From: Paenarthrobacter nicotinovorans
GTDB lineage: Bacteria > Actinomycetota > Actinomycetes > Actinomycetales > Micrococcaceae
Assembly: GCF_021919345.1 (NCBI RefSeq)
Contig: NZ_CP089293.1
Location: forward strand, 1,860,001-1,924,000
Length of the DNA stretch: 64,000 nucleotides
Direction of reading: 5' to 3'
The stretch's first letter is position 1, and every line of letters begins with the position of its first letter. This document shows positions 54,586 through 62,745 of this stretch, in pieces. The position numbers and the translations under genes were made by a program. The notes under the pieces are model-generated. The model was given only the letters and a program-made list of their open reading frames with translations, made no database searches and was not told where the DNA came from.

Positions 54586-55700
54586 GAGGCGTTTCCCTTG
54601 AGGTCGATGATCTGACGAATGACTTTGCCTTCGCGGAGTTCATCCATGGCGTGATTGATGTCGTCCAGGGCGATGGTGCCGGAGATGAGCTTTTCGACTG
54701 GCAGGACGCCATCCAAGTACATCTGGGCATAGCGGGCGATGTCCTCCGACGGAATCCCGGAGCCCATGTAGGAGCCGATGATCTGACGGGCTTCAACAAC
54801 CAGGCTCAAGGGCGAGATTTCGAGTCGTGCATCGGGCCGGGGAAGCCCGACTGTCACAGTTCGGCCGCCTGGTTTGGTCATTTCGATGGCGCCGGAGAGC
54901 GCAGCGGGGTTTCCCACGCACTCGATCACGGCGTCGAACTTCAGGCCGGCGGCCGCTGCGTCGGCGGGTGTGTAGGCAGCAGTCGCACCGATCTCCAGCG
55001 ACGTTTCCAGCTTGGAGGGGAGCATGTCGATGGCAACCACTTCGCCTGCGCCAGCGGCTATTGCCACGAGTGCAGCTGCAAGGCCGACGCCGCCCATGCC
55101 AACAATGGCAACAGACTCACCTGGGCGGACCTTAGCGGCATTGATGACCGCGCCGCCACCAGTGAGGACAGCGCATCCAAGAAGAGCGCCGACGTCGGCG
55201 GGTACGCCTTCGGGCAGCGGAACAACAGAATGCTTGTCTACGACGGCGTACTCGGCAAACGCCGAGACTCCACCGTGGTGGTCAAGGGGCTGGCCGTTGA
55301 TGCGGAGTCGTCGGTCTCCGTGAAGCAGCGTTCCTTCTGCGTTGGCCTTGGTGCCTTCGAGGCACAGTGCCCACCCGCTGGAAGTACATGCAGTGCATTC
55401 ACCGCAACGCGGCATAAAGGTCATTGTGACGCGCTGTCCGACCTTGAGATCGTCACAGTCTTCGCCGAGTTCCTCGATGATTCCCGAGCCTTCGTGACCA
55501 AGGACCATCGGTACGGCGCATACGCGCACACCGCTGACGCGTGAGAGGTCGGAGTGACATACTCCCGCAGCTTCCATGCGGATGAGCACTTCGCCGCGGC
55601 CTGGCGCGTCAAGGGTCAACTCAGCCACATTGATGGGAGTGGTCTCCCCCCAGGGCGTGGGCGCCCCGATGGTTTCCAGAACTGCTCCTCTGAACTTCAT
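54582..55700 (-). CDS. Zinc-dependent alcohol dehydrogenase (class III-like MDR)
   Basis: 372-residue MDR alcohol dehydrogenase with both zinc sites: catalytic Cys48 and His69-Glu70, and the four-Cys structural site Cys99, Cys102, Cys105 and Cys113. The NAD motif is GMGGVGLAAA. ATG 55700 has GGAGGAGAACG directly upstream and heads the eight-gene operon. Relatives are S-hydroxymethyl-thiol, aryl-alcohol and gamma-hydroxybutyrate dehydrogenases. The divergent GntR gene and the GTATTAC palindrome upstream indicate regulated expression. Confidence 0.92.
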   Translation of the reverse strand: MKFRGAVLETIGAPTPWGETTPINVAELTLDAPGRGEVLIRMEAAGVCHSDLSRVSGVRVCAVPMVLGHEGSGIIEELGEDCDDLKVGQRVTMTFMPRCGECTACTSSGWALCLEGTKANAEGTLLHGDRRLRINGQPLDHHGGVSAFAEYAVVDKHSVVPLPEGVPADVGALLGCAVLTGGGAVINAAKVRPGESVAIVGMGGVGLAAALVAIAAGAGEVVAIDMLPSKLETSLEIGATAAYTPADAAAAGLKFDAVIECVGNPAALSGAIEMTKPGGRTVTVGLPRPDARLEISPLSLVVEARQIIGSYMGSGIPSEDIARYAQMYLDGVLPVEKLISGTIALDDINHAMDELREGKVIRQIIDLKGNAS

Positions 55701-55768
55701 CGTTCTCCTCCAGTCGCCGCCGTTGCCGGCGGAATCATTCTTTGTGAGCTGCACTTCGCGCTAATCCA

Positions 55769-55783
55769 GTATTACAGTAATAC
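55769..55783. promoter_or_regulatory. Operator palindrome GTATTAC-A-GTAATAC
   Basis: Perfect 15-nt palindrome in the 152-bp gap between the alcohol dehydrogenase operon and the divergent gntR gene. The half-site GTAATAC recurs in another perfect palindrome (56635-56647) upstream of the MFS gene. Probable binding site for the adjacent GntR regulator. Confidence 0.65.
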
Positions 55784-55852
55784 CTATAAGCGTGTCCAGT
55801 CCCACACTTGCTGATATCACGTATGATGGTGAAACCCTTTAGAAGGAATGCC

Positions 55853-56530
55853 ATGACTATTGACGCCATCCGCAGGACAGCAGCACCGCTTCGCACGGAA
55901 GTGGTTAACGCGCTACGTCGAGCCATAGTTGCCCAGGAATTTGCGCCGGGGGACCGCCTCGTCGAGACGGTCATGTGCGAGAAGTATTCCGTGAGTCGAA
56001 CGGTGATCCGTGAAGCCCTGAGGCAACTTGAGTCCGAAGGGCTTGTGACCATGGTCCCGAATCGTGGCCCGGAAGTTGCCACGCTCAGCATTCACGATGC
56101 GGAAAGCCTGTATGAAGTGCGCCGCGCACTTGAGTCGCTGGCTGGCAGCCTTTTCGCGGAAAGGGCGAGTGACGCACAGTGTACTGAGCTGGTTTCCAGG
56201 CTTGGGGAAGTCAAGGTGGCCGTGGCTTCAGGGGATCCCGAAAAACGCCTGGCTGCTAAGGATCGCTATTACGACGTGCTGCTTGATGGCACCGGAAACG
56301 CGGAGATCGCGCGGATGTTGCGCAGCGTGAATGCCCGGACTCAGATGCTCCGTACGCTCTCCTTGGCCGCTCCGGGCCGTGATGGAAGAACCATCGCTGA
56401 GATTACCCGGATCACCGCGGCGGCAGCAGTCAACCGCGATCCCGATGAAGCCCGCTTGGCCTGCGAGGAACACGTCCGCAATGCTGCCGAGGCAGCGCTG
56501 GGGGAGATGCGCAAACTCCACGCCAGCTGA
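55853..56530 (+). CDS. GntR-family regulator (FCD), paralogue of the 36555-37241 gene
   Basis: 225-residue FCD-type GntR protein. ATG 55853 has AGAAGGA upstream. The wHTH (IRRTAAPLRTEVVNALRR, SVSRTVIREALRQLESEG) and the N-terminal part of the ligand domain (SLYEVRRALESLAGSLFAERA) are nearly the same as in the regulator at 36555-37241, so the two are recent duplicates or co-acquired homologues. It sits between the divergent eight-gene operon and the MFS/hydrolase/dehydrogenase operon, with palindromes before both. It is closed by a terminator. Confidence 0.9.
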   Translation: MTIDAIRRTAAPLRTEVVNALRRAIVAQEFAPGDRLVETVMCEKYSVSRTVIREALRQLESEGLVTMVPNRGPEVATLSIHDAESLYEVRRALESLAGSLFAERASDAQCTELVSRLGEVKVAVASGDPEKRLAAKDRYYDVLLDGTGNAEIARMLRSVNARTQMLRTLSLAAPGRDGRTIAEITRITAAAAVNRDPDEARLACEEHVRNAAEAALGEMRKLHAS

Positions 56531-56545
56531 TTCCAGCCCCTTCAA

Positions 56546-56584
56546 AGCTCCGGTTCACCCTTGGTGGACCGGAGCTCTTGTTTT
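56546..56584 (+). terminator. Terminator of gntR
   Basis: Thirteen-bp stem with one G-T pair (56546-56558 and 56564-56576), 5-nt loop, followed by CTTGTTTT. Confidence 0.88.
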
Positions 56585-56634
56585 GCCCGACGACGCAGTT
56601 GACGTGGATCACATACCCGTTCTAAGCTCATAAC

Positions 56635-56647
56635 ACCGTAATACGGT
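56635..56647. promoter_or_regulatory. Operator palindrome ACCGTA-A-TACGGT
   Basis: Perfect 13-nt palindrome about 60 bp before the MFS gene, containing GTAATAC as in the site at 55769-55783. A second inverted repeat, CCAGT-N4-ACTGG, lies at 56659-56672. It is the likely control point for the downstream operon by the same GntR protein. Confidence 0.55.
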
Positions 56648-56706
56648 CTTATGACATTCCAGTATGAACTGGATCCCCAACTCTCTGTTTCGAAAGGTTG
56701 AGCGTA

Positions 56707-58032
56707 ATGGGCGCATCATCCGCGACACTGGCGTCGCCGCCTTCACCGGCGAAGGTCGCCATGGCCAGCTTCATTGGCACCACGATCGAGTGGTACGACT
56801 ACTACATCTTTGGCGCTGCCACTGTATTGGTACTTAACAGCCAGTTCTTCCCCACCTTGGACCCGTTTGCAGGCACGCTGGCTTCGTTCGCCACTTTTGC
56901 GGTGGCTTTCATCGCCCGTCCCTTCGGTGGCGCGTTCTTCGGCCACTTCGGTGACAAGATCGGCCGGAAGAAGATGCTCGTTTGGTCTGTCCTGGCCATG
57001 GGGTTGGGCACGCTCGTGGTGGGATTGCTCCCCAACTACGCCACGATCGGTATCTGGGCTCCGATTCTGCTCGTGGTCTGCCGGTTCCTTCAGGGCTTCG
57101 CAGTTGGCGGGGAATGGGGCGGCGCTGTGCTTATGTCCCTGGAACATGCACCAGCCAACAAGCGTGCCTTCTTTGCCAGCTTCCCTCAAGCCGGTGTCCC
57201 GGCCGGCACCGTCCTCTCCAGTGGCACCTTCGCGCTGATTGCACTCATGCCTCAGGACCAGCTTCTGTCGTGGGGCTGGCGGATCCCGTTCATTGCCTCC
57301 ATCCTGCTGGTCATCGTTGGCCTGTGGATCCGACTCAAAGTCACCGAATCACCTGAGTTCCTGGAGATCCAGGAAAAGAACGAAGTTCCCAAGGTGCCGG
57401 CGTTTGAAGTCTTCAAGCACCACAAGCGCTCACTCATGCACGGCATTCTCTGCGGTTTCGCGCCAAACTTCACGTTCTACATCGCAACCGTGTTCCTGGT
57501 CAGCTACGGCCCCAAGCAGCTTGGCATTCCCTCAAGCACGATCTTCGTCGCACTGATGATTGCTGCGTCCCTTCAGGTGTTTACCTTGCCGTTCTTCGCC
57601 ACCTTCGCGGATAAGTACAGCCAGAAGAAGGTGCTTCTGACCGGCTGCGTTCTGGTTGCTCTGGGGGCCTTCCCGGTCTTCGCCCTCTTCAGCACGGGAA
57701 CCTTCTGGGGAATTCTGTTGGCCCTCGTGATCGCGCTGCCGCTTCTTCACGGCGTCTCGTACGGGGTAATTTCCGGTTTTACGGCAGAACTATTCCCCAC
57801 TGAGGTCCGCTACACCGGCACCTCCCTTGCCTACCAGCTCGGCGGGATCGTCACATCAGCACCAGTTCCGATCATCGCAACTCTGCTGATTCAGCAGTAC
57901 CAGTCCAGCGACGCAGTCGCTTGGTACATGGTTATCTCTGCAGTCCTTGGCTTCATCGCCATCGTCACTGCAAAGACCATCAAGCACAAGAAGGCCAATG
58001 ACACTGTTCGCGTGGACGAACTGAGCATCTGA
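56707..58032 (+). CDS. MFS transporter, metabolite:H+ symporter (MHS) family, 1
   Basis: 441-residue 12-helix symporter. MHS hallmarks are FIGTTIEWYDYYIFGAA at the first helix, the loop GHFGDKIGRKKML (motif A) and QGFAVGGEWGGAVLM after helix 4. ATG 56707 with AAAGG upstream; a TTG at 56698 is in frame but less likely. MHS members import carboxylates, betaines or aromatic acids by proton symport. It opens the second module D operon and should import the pathway substrate. Confidence 0.92.
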   Translation: MGASSATLASPPSPAKVAMASFIGTTIEWYDYYIFGAATVLVLNSQFFPTLDPFAGTLASFATFAVAFIARPFGGAFFGHFGDKIGRKKMLVWSVLAMGLGTLVVGLLPNYATIGIWAPILLVVCRFLQGFAVGGEWGGAVLMSLEHAPANKRAFFASFPQAGVPAGTVLSSGTFALIALMPQDQLLSWGWRIPFIASILLVIVGLWIRLKVTESPEFLEIQEKNEVPKVPAFEVFKHHKRSLMHGILCGFAPNFTFYIATVFLVSYGPKQLGIPSSTIFVALMIAASLQVFTLPFFATFADKYSQKKVLLTGCVLVALGAFPVFALFSTGTFWGILLALVIALPLLHGVSYGVISGFTAELFPTEVRYTGTSLAYQLGGIVTSAPVPIIATLLIQQYQSSDAVAWYMVISAVLGFIAIVTAKTIKHKKANDTVRVDELSI

Positions 58033-58041
58033 TCCTTTCCC

Positions 58042-58077
58042 AGGTGCAAGGTAGGGGCTGTCCCCGGCCTTGCACCT
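58042..58077 (+). terminator. Stem-loop after the first MHS gene
   Basis: Perfect 10-bp outer stem (58042-58051 and 58068-58077) plus an inner GGGG/CCCC pairing, 10 nt after the stop. No T run; it may be a partial terminator or an mRNA-stabilising element, lowering downstream expression relative to the transporter. Confidence 0.55.
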
Positions 58078-58117
58078 TGGCACTCTGAGTCCGTTTCCCG
58101 AGCGCAGAAAGTAGTTC

Positions 58118-58528
58118 ATGTCTTCTACCAACAACACACTCCCTGTCATATCGGACGTGTGGTTCACCCATCTCGCCAACGCGGTGCACTCTGATCGTGA
58201 GCTGCAGGTCATTGGCAAGTACAGCGACTTCTGGATTGACGCTGTCTCACCCGGTAACTGGCGGGTTGTCTTGAATTTCCAAGGTTCCAGCCTGGTACCA
58301 ACGCCTTGGAAGGACTTGCCCAAGGATCACATCGCCATATCCGCTTCGCCATCCGGCTGGGGACAGATCTTCGATCCCCACCCCAAACCGTTGCTGCATG
58401 ACCTGCTCGCGCTCGGGAAGAACAGCCCGGATGTAACGCTCGGCGGTTCCGACGTTGAACTTGTCCGTAATTTAAGGGTCCTCGCCCGTCTGGTCGATCT
58501 CGGAAAGGCACTCCATGTCCAGCACTGA
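58118..58528 (+). CDS. Small SCP2-like protein encoded with a hydrolase
   Basis: 136-residue soluble protein, no signal peptide. The pattern YSDFWIDAVSPGNWRVVLNFQG, HDLLALGKN and a hydrophobic C-terminal helix (LVRNLRVLARLVDLGKAL) resembles small sterol-carrier-protein-2-like domains that bind hydrophobic ligands; this is a tentative reading. AGAAAG precedes the ATG. Its end overlaps the alpha/beta hydrolase gene by 14 nt, so the two probably work together, perhaps in ligand presentation. Confidence 0.7.
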   Translation: MSSTNNTLPVISDVWFTHLANAVHSDRELQVIGKYSDFWIDAVSPGNWRVVLNFQGSSLVPTPWKDLPKDHIAISASPSGWGQIFDPHPKPLLHDLLALGKNSPDVTLGGSDVELVRNLRVLARLVDLGKALHVQH

Positions 58529-59429
58529 CGCACCGATAGCCAGCTTCGAAGATGTGGTTGGCCGCTATGTGAACCTGCGTTCGTCCGGCCGCGACCAGCG
58601 CATCTACTTCGAAGAAGCCGGCAGCGGACCTGTCCTGCTTTGCCTGCATACGGCCGGCGCCGACTCCAGGCAGTTCCGGCATCTGCTTAATGATCCGGAG
58701 ATCACCAGCCGTTTCCGGGTGGTGGCCTTCGACCTTCCCTGGCACGGCCGGTCCCTCCCGCCCGAAGGCTGGTGGGAAGCGGAGTATCTACTCACAGCCG
58801 ATGCCTATGTCGCAATTGTCCGGGACTTCGCGGCAGCCCTGGATATCGAGCAACCCACAGTTATTGGTTGCTCCATGGCCGGGTCCCTGGTGCTGGAGCT
58901 GGCCCGAAGGCATTCTGATGAAATCGGGGCAGTCATAGGGTTGTCGGGGGCGCTCAAGGTCAACGGGCGCTTCCAGGACTGGTCCTTGCGGCCGGACGTC
59001 AATGCCCAGCAGTCGGTCCCCAGTTGGACGTCGAGCCTCATGGCACCGCAAAGCCCCGAGGTATCCCGCCGCGAAGTCTGGTGGATCTATAGCCAAGGCG
59101 GCCCCGGTATCTACCGCGGTGACACCTACTTCTACTCCCAGGACCTGGATCTCCGGGGCAGAGGGCATGAGATCGACACAAATGCCTGCCCGGTGTACTT
59201 GCTCACGGGGGAGTATGACCACGCCTGTACTCCAGCCGACACGGCAGATGCAATCGCCGAAATTCCTGGTGCGAAGGGCGGTGCCATGAAGGACATTGGG
59301 CACTTCCCGATGGCGGAGAACTACCCGCTGTTCAAAACCTATCTCCTGCCGATTCTCCAAGAACTCCACACGGATGTCGTCGGTAATGATCTTGATTCAC
59401 TCGCCCTGGAAGGAACCCATAATGCCTGA
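58515..59429 (+). CDS. Alpha/beta hydrolase
   Basis: 304-residue alpha/beta-hydrolase-fold enzyme. Oxyanion segment LCLHTAGADSRQF, nucleophile Ser120 in GCSMAG (a G-x-S-x-A variant of the usual G-x-S-x-G elbow), a likely acid in TGEYDHACTPADT and the catalytic His in DIGHFPMAENYP. The ATG has GGAAAGG upstream and overlaps the SCP2-like gene. It probably opens an ester, lactone or enol-lactone; the acid released would feed the adjacent semialdehyde dehydrogenase after oxidation. It overlaps the next gene by 8 nt. Confidence 0.88.
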   Translation: MSSTDAPIASFEDVVGRYVNLRSSGRDQRIYFEEAGSGPVLLCLHTAGADSRQFRHLLNDPEITSRFRVVAFDLPWHGRSLPPEGWWEAEYLLTADAYVAIVRDFAAALDIEQPTVIGCSMAGSLVLELARRHSDEIGAVIGLSGALKVNGRFQDWSLRPDVNAQQSVPSWTSSLMAPQSPEVSRREVWWIYSQGGPGIYRGDTYFYSQDLDLRGRGHEIDTNACPVYLLTGEYDHACTPADTADAIAEIPGAKGGAMKDIGHFPMAENYPLFKTYLLPILQELHTDVVGNDLDSLALEGTHNA

Positions 59430-60915
59430 AACGGCTACTGTCACGCCTGAGCTTGAGCGCCTTCTGCTCTCGACTATTCCCACCGGCCTGCTGATCAACG
59501 GCGAGTGGCGCGATGCCAGCGGCGGCGGGACGTTCGCCGTCGAAGACCCCGCAACGGGAAAGAAGCTCCTGGAGATAGCGGACGCCACCAGCGCCGACGC
59601 GATGGCAGCACTGGATGCTGCCGACGCCGTTCAGGCGTCTTGGGCGCGGACTGCCCCTCGTGTCCGGGCGGAGATCCTGCGGCGTGGTTTTGAACTTGTT
59701 ACCGAACGGGCCGAGGACTTTGCGTTGCTGATGACCTTGGAGATGGGCAAGCCGCTTGCCGAGGCTCGCGGCGAAGTGACCTACGGCGCGGAGTTCCTGC
59801 GGTGGTTCTCCGAGGAAACCGTCCGTGACTACGGGCGCTACCTCACATCCCCTGAGGGGAAGAACAAGATCATGGTCCAACGCAAGCCCGTCGGGCCGTG
59901 CCTGCTGATCACACCCTGGAACTTCCCGCTGGCGATGGCCACCCGAAAGGTTGCCCCGGCCATTGCTGCCGGCTGCACCATGGTCCTCAAGCCAGCGAAG
60001 TTCACGCCGCTGACGTCGCTGTTGTTCGCCCAGGTGATGCAGGAAGCGGGCCTGCCTGCCGGTGTGCTGAACGTCGTCGCTTCATCATCCGCGTCAGCAA
60101 TCTCGGGTCCCCTGATGAAGGACTCGCGCCTTCGGAAGGTCTCCTTCACGGGCTCGACGCCGGTTGGCCGACGGCTGCTCGCGGACGCGTCCCACAATGT
60201 GCTGCGGACGTCGATGGAGTTGGGCGGCAATGCCCCGTTCATCGTGTTCGAGGACGCTGATGTGGATAAGGCAGTCCAGGGCGCAATGGCAGCGAAGATG
60301 CGCAACATGGGTGAGGCCTGCACAGCAGCCAACCGTTTCCTTGTGCACGAATCGGTCGCAGAAGACTTCACCTCGAAGTTTGCCGCGGCCATGGGTTCAC
60401 TGACGCTGGGCCGAGGCACTGACCCGGGTACCGCCGTCGGGCCCATCATTGATGGTGGTGCCCGCAAGGATATCCACGCCCTGGTCACCGAAGCAGTAGA
60501 GCAAGGAGCCACAGTGGCAACCGGCGGTGCACCGCGCGACGGCGTGGGCTACTTCTATCCGCCGACCGTCCTGGCCAATGTCCCGCACGATGCAACGATT
60601 CTGGCCAGCGAAATTTTCGGTCCCGTTGCTCCGGTCACCACGTTCCGCACTGAGGAAGAGGCCATCCGCCTGGCAAATGCATCCGAGTACGGACTGGCTT
60701 CCTACCTCTTCAGCCGCGACCACGCACGGATGCTCCGCGTAGCAGAACAGATCGAGTTCGGCATGGTCGGCTTCAACAGCGGGATGATCTCGAATGCTGC
60801 TGCTCCGTTCGGCGGCGTCAAACAGTCCGGACTCGGCAGGGAAGGCGGAGCCGAAGGCCTCGCTGAATACACCACAGCGCAGTACATCGCCATCCCCGAC
60901 CCGTACGCGGACTAA
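59422..60915 (+). CDS. NAD(P)-dependent succinate-semialdehyde-type dehydrogenase, second copy
   Basis: 497-residue aldehyde dehydrogenase of the GabD type. Motifs: ITPWNFPLAM (163-172), FTGSTPVG (242-249), base Glu266 (MELGGN), nucleophile Cys300 (MGEACTAANR), EIFGPV. ATG 59422 has GGAAGGA upstream and overlaps the hydrolase gene by 8 nt. It is homologous to, but clearly distinct from, the dehydrogenase at 27122-28597. In its operon it would oxidise the semialdehyde formed from a hydroxy acid. Confidence 0.9.
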   Translation: MPETATVTPELERLLLSTIPTGLLINGEWRDASGGGTFAVEDPATGKKLLEIADATSADAMAALDAADAVQASWARTAPRVRAEILRRGFELVTERAEDFALLMTLEMGKPLAEARGEVTYGAEFLRWFSEETVRDYGRYLTSPEGKNKIMVQRKPVGPCLLITPWNFPLAMATRKVAPAIAAGCTMVLKPAKFTPLTSLLFAQVMQEAGLPAGVLNVVASSSASAISGPLMKDSRLRKVSFTGSTPVGRRLLADASHNVLRTSMELGGNAPFIVFEDADVDKAVQGAMAAKMRNMGEACTAANRFLVHESVAEDFTSKFAAAMGSLTLGRGTDPGTAVGPIIDGGARKDIHALVTEAVEQGATVATGGAPRDGVGYFYPPTVLANVPHDATILASEIFGPVAPVTTFRTEEEAIRLANASEYGLASYLFSRDHARMLRVAEQIEFGMVGFNSGMISNAAAPFGGVKQSGLGREGGAEGLAEYTTAQYIAIPDPYAD

Positions 60916-60958
60916 TACGGTGCCCCCGCGTTCGTAGCGCGGAGCATCGCCCCCACAC

Positions 60959-60996
60959 TGGCCCCCGCCCTTTGCTCGCAACAGGGGCGGGGGCCA
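60959..60996 (+). terminator. Terminator after the dehydrogenase gene
   Basis: Perfect 12-bp stem TGGCCCCCGCCC/GGGCGGGGGCCA (60959-60970, 60985-60996), 14-nt loop, no T run. It separates the dehydrogenase from the second MHS gene; TAATACGGT (60905-60923 region, overlapping the stop) resembles half of the upstream operator. Confidence 0.75.
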
Positions 60997-61036
60997 TTCC
61001 ATGCCCAAAACGGACGTCAACAGAGAGGTTGTCTTC

Positions 61037-62356
61037 ATGCAAAGCGCAAGCACAACAACACTTCCCGGCACCACAGAACCATCCGCAGCCACCCGCCGCA
61101 AGACTGCCCTTGCCGTAGGCATCGGCAACTTCATGGAATGGTTCGACTTCGCCGTTTATGGCTTCTTTGCCAGCATCATCGGGAAACTGTTCTTCCCTGA
61201 AAGCACCCCGATTCTCTCCCTGCTGAGTGCGTTCGCCGTCTTCGCCGTCGGCTTCATCATGCGCCCCCTGGGAGCATTCATTCTCGGACCCATTGGGGAT
61301 AAGCACGGTCGCAAGGCCGCGCTTGTATGGTCGGTTCTGCTCATGGGCGGGGCGACGACTGTCATGGGTCTTCTTCCCACATACGCAGTGGCCGGACTTC
61401 TGGCCCCCATTCTGCTGGTCCTGCTCCGTTGCGTGCAGGGTATCGCTGCTGGTGGCGAGTGGAGTGGCTCTGCCGCCTACCTGGTGGAAAGTGCCCCGAA
61501 CAATAAGCGCGGGCTGTATGCGAGCCTGATCTCAGGGACCGCCGCCTTGGCGTTCATCGTAGGAAGCTTCGTTGCGCTTGGCCTTAGCTCTGCACTTTCC
61601 CCGGAAGACCTATCGGGCTGGGGCTGGCGGCTTCCGTTCCTCCTGGCTGCGCCTATGTCCCTTGCCGGGCTCTACATCCGCATGAAACTGGGGGATACTC
61701 CCGTCTTCGAGAGCATGAAGTCCGAAGACCGGCTGGCTGGTTCACCTTTGGCAAAGGCAGGTACGAAGGGCCTTAAGCCGATCCTGATCACGTTTGCGTT
61801 CTCCAGCGTCTCTGGGCTCGGTATCTATTATCTGGCGACGTACATGAACAACCATCTGACCACCTCGCTTGGTTTGGACCGCGCTTCCGCGCTGACGCTC
61901 AGCGGTGCCGGCCTGTTCATCTACCTGTTGATGTGCCCTTTGGCGGGCATCCTGTCTGACCGGTTTGGCCGTCGCGGCCTGAATATTCTTGGAACTGTAG
62001 GTTTTGTTGTGCTGTCCATCCCGTCCTTCCTGCTCATGGGAACAGGGAACGGCGTGGCAATCGTTGCGGGGCTTATCCTCTTTGGAGCGTGCCAGGCACT
62101 GTGCAGTGTGACCAACGTGGTACTGCTCGTGGAGCTCTTCCCTGCCTCCACCCGGTCCAGCGGAAGCGCACTCGGCTACAACCTGGGGCTCGCCATCGTC
62201 GCCGGCCCTGGACCGCTGATCGCAGCAGCGCTGGCAAACTCAACCGGAACGTCGACGTCGGCGGCCTGGTACATGGCAGTGGTGGCACTCATTGCGGCAC
62301 CCATCCTTCTGAAGTGGCTCCCGGAGACGTTCAAGAAGGACATCCATGCCGGCTAG
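61037..62356 (+). CDS. MFS transporter, MHS family, 2
   Basis: 439-residue 12-helix metabolite:proton symporter. First helix GIGNFMEWFDFAVYGFFAS, motif A GPIGDKHGRKAAL and QGIAAGGEWSGSAAYL are typical MHS features. I chose ATG 61037 with GAGAGG upstream; ATG 61001 in the terminator's 3' arm region is less likely. It is only distantly similar to the MHS gene at 56707 and probably carries a different acid. The gene is followed by a gene-poor stretch. Confidence 0.91.
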   Translation: MQSASTTTLPGTTEPSAATRRKTALAVGIGNFMEWFDFAVYGFFASIIGKLFFPESTPILSLLSAFAVFAVGFIMRPLGAFILGPIGDKHGRKAALVWSVLLMGGATTVMGLLPTYAVAGLLAPILLVLLRCVQGIAAGGEWSGSAAYLVESAPNNKRGLYASLISGTAALAFIVGSFVALGLSSALSPEDLSGWGWRLPFLLAAPMSLAGLYIRMKLGDTPVFESMKSEDRLAGSPLAKAGTKGLKPILITFAFSSVSGLGIYYLATYMNNHLTTSLGLDRASALTLSGAGLFIYLLMCPLAGILSDRFGRRGLNILGTVGFVVLSIPSFLLMGTGNGVAIVAGLILFGACQALCSVTNVVLLVELFPASTRSSGSALGYNLGLAIVAGPGPLIAAALANSTGTSTSAAWYMAVVALIAAPILLKWLPETFKKDIHAG

Positions 62357-62745
62357 GCAGTGCCATCCAGGGCCATGCGCGCCGTTGTTTGATCGCTGTG
62401 GTCAATGGGAGGCAGACGATGTTTTCTAAACGTATGCGGATGTGGTTAAGGGGGCTCCTTCAGGCATGTTCTGACGGGCTCTATACTTCGATGCCTATGC
62501 CGCTTCAGGATGAGGTGTCCGACAACCACTGAAGCCAGGGACTGGGCGGGCCCACCAGGCTCGCCCTTATATCTCGCGGCCGCAGGGTGTATTACGCGGA
62601 ATTGGTTGGGTCGACTGCTGTGCCATTTGGGCATGGCGGTGGACCCAACCCTCCCGCACTTAAAGTGACCTTTCACCCACTGCAGTTCGTTGACGGACTC
62701 ACAACGCCAACAATCGGATACTCCACTGCCGGGTAGACGTCCTTT
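62357..62745. other. Intergenic stretch without a recognisable gene
   Basis: About 390 bp between the second MHS gene and the convergent amidotransferase gene. Short frames only, none with a family signature. A 9-bp stem with one G-T pair (62544-62552 and 62558-62566, loop CACCA, then TTATAT) is the only clear structure and could terminate transcription of the MHS gene. Confidence 0.5.
62544..62566 (+). terminator. Candidate terminator
   Basis: GGGCGGGCC pairs with GGCTCGCCC (one G-T pair) around a 5-nt loop, followed by TTATAT. It is about 190 nt downstream of the MHS stop. Confidence 0.45.
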
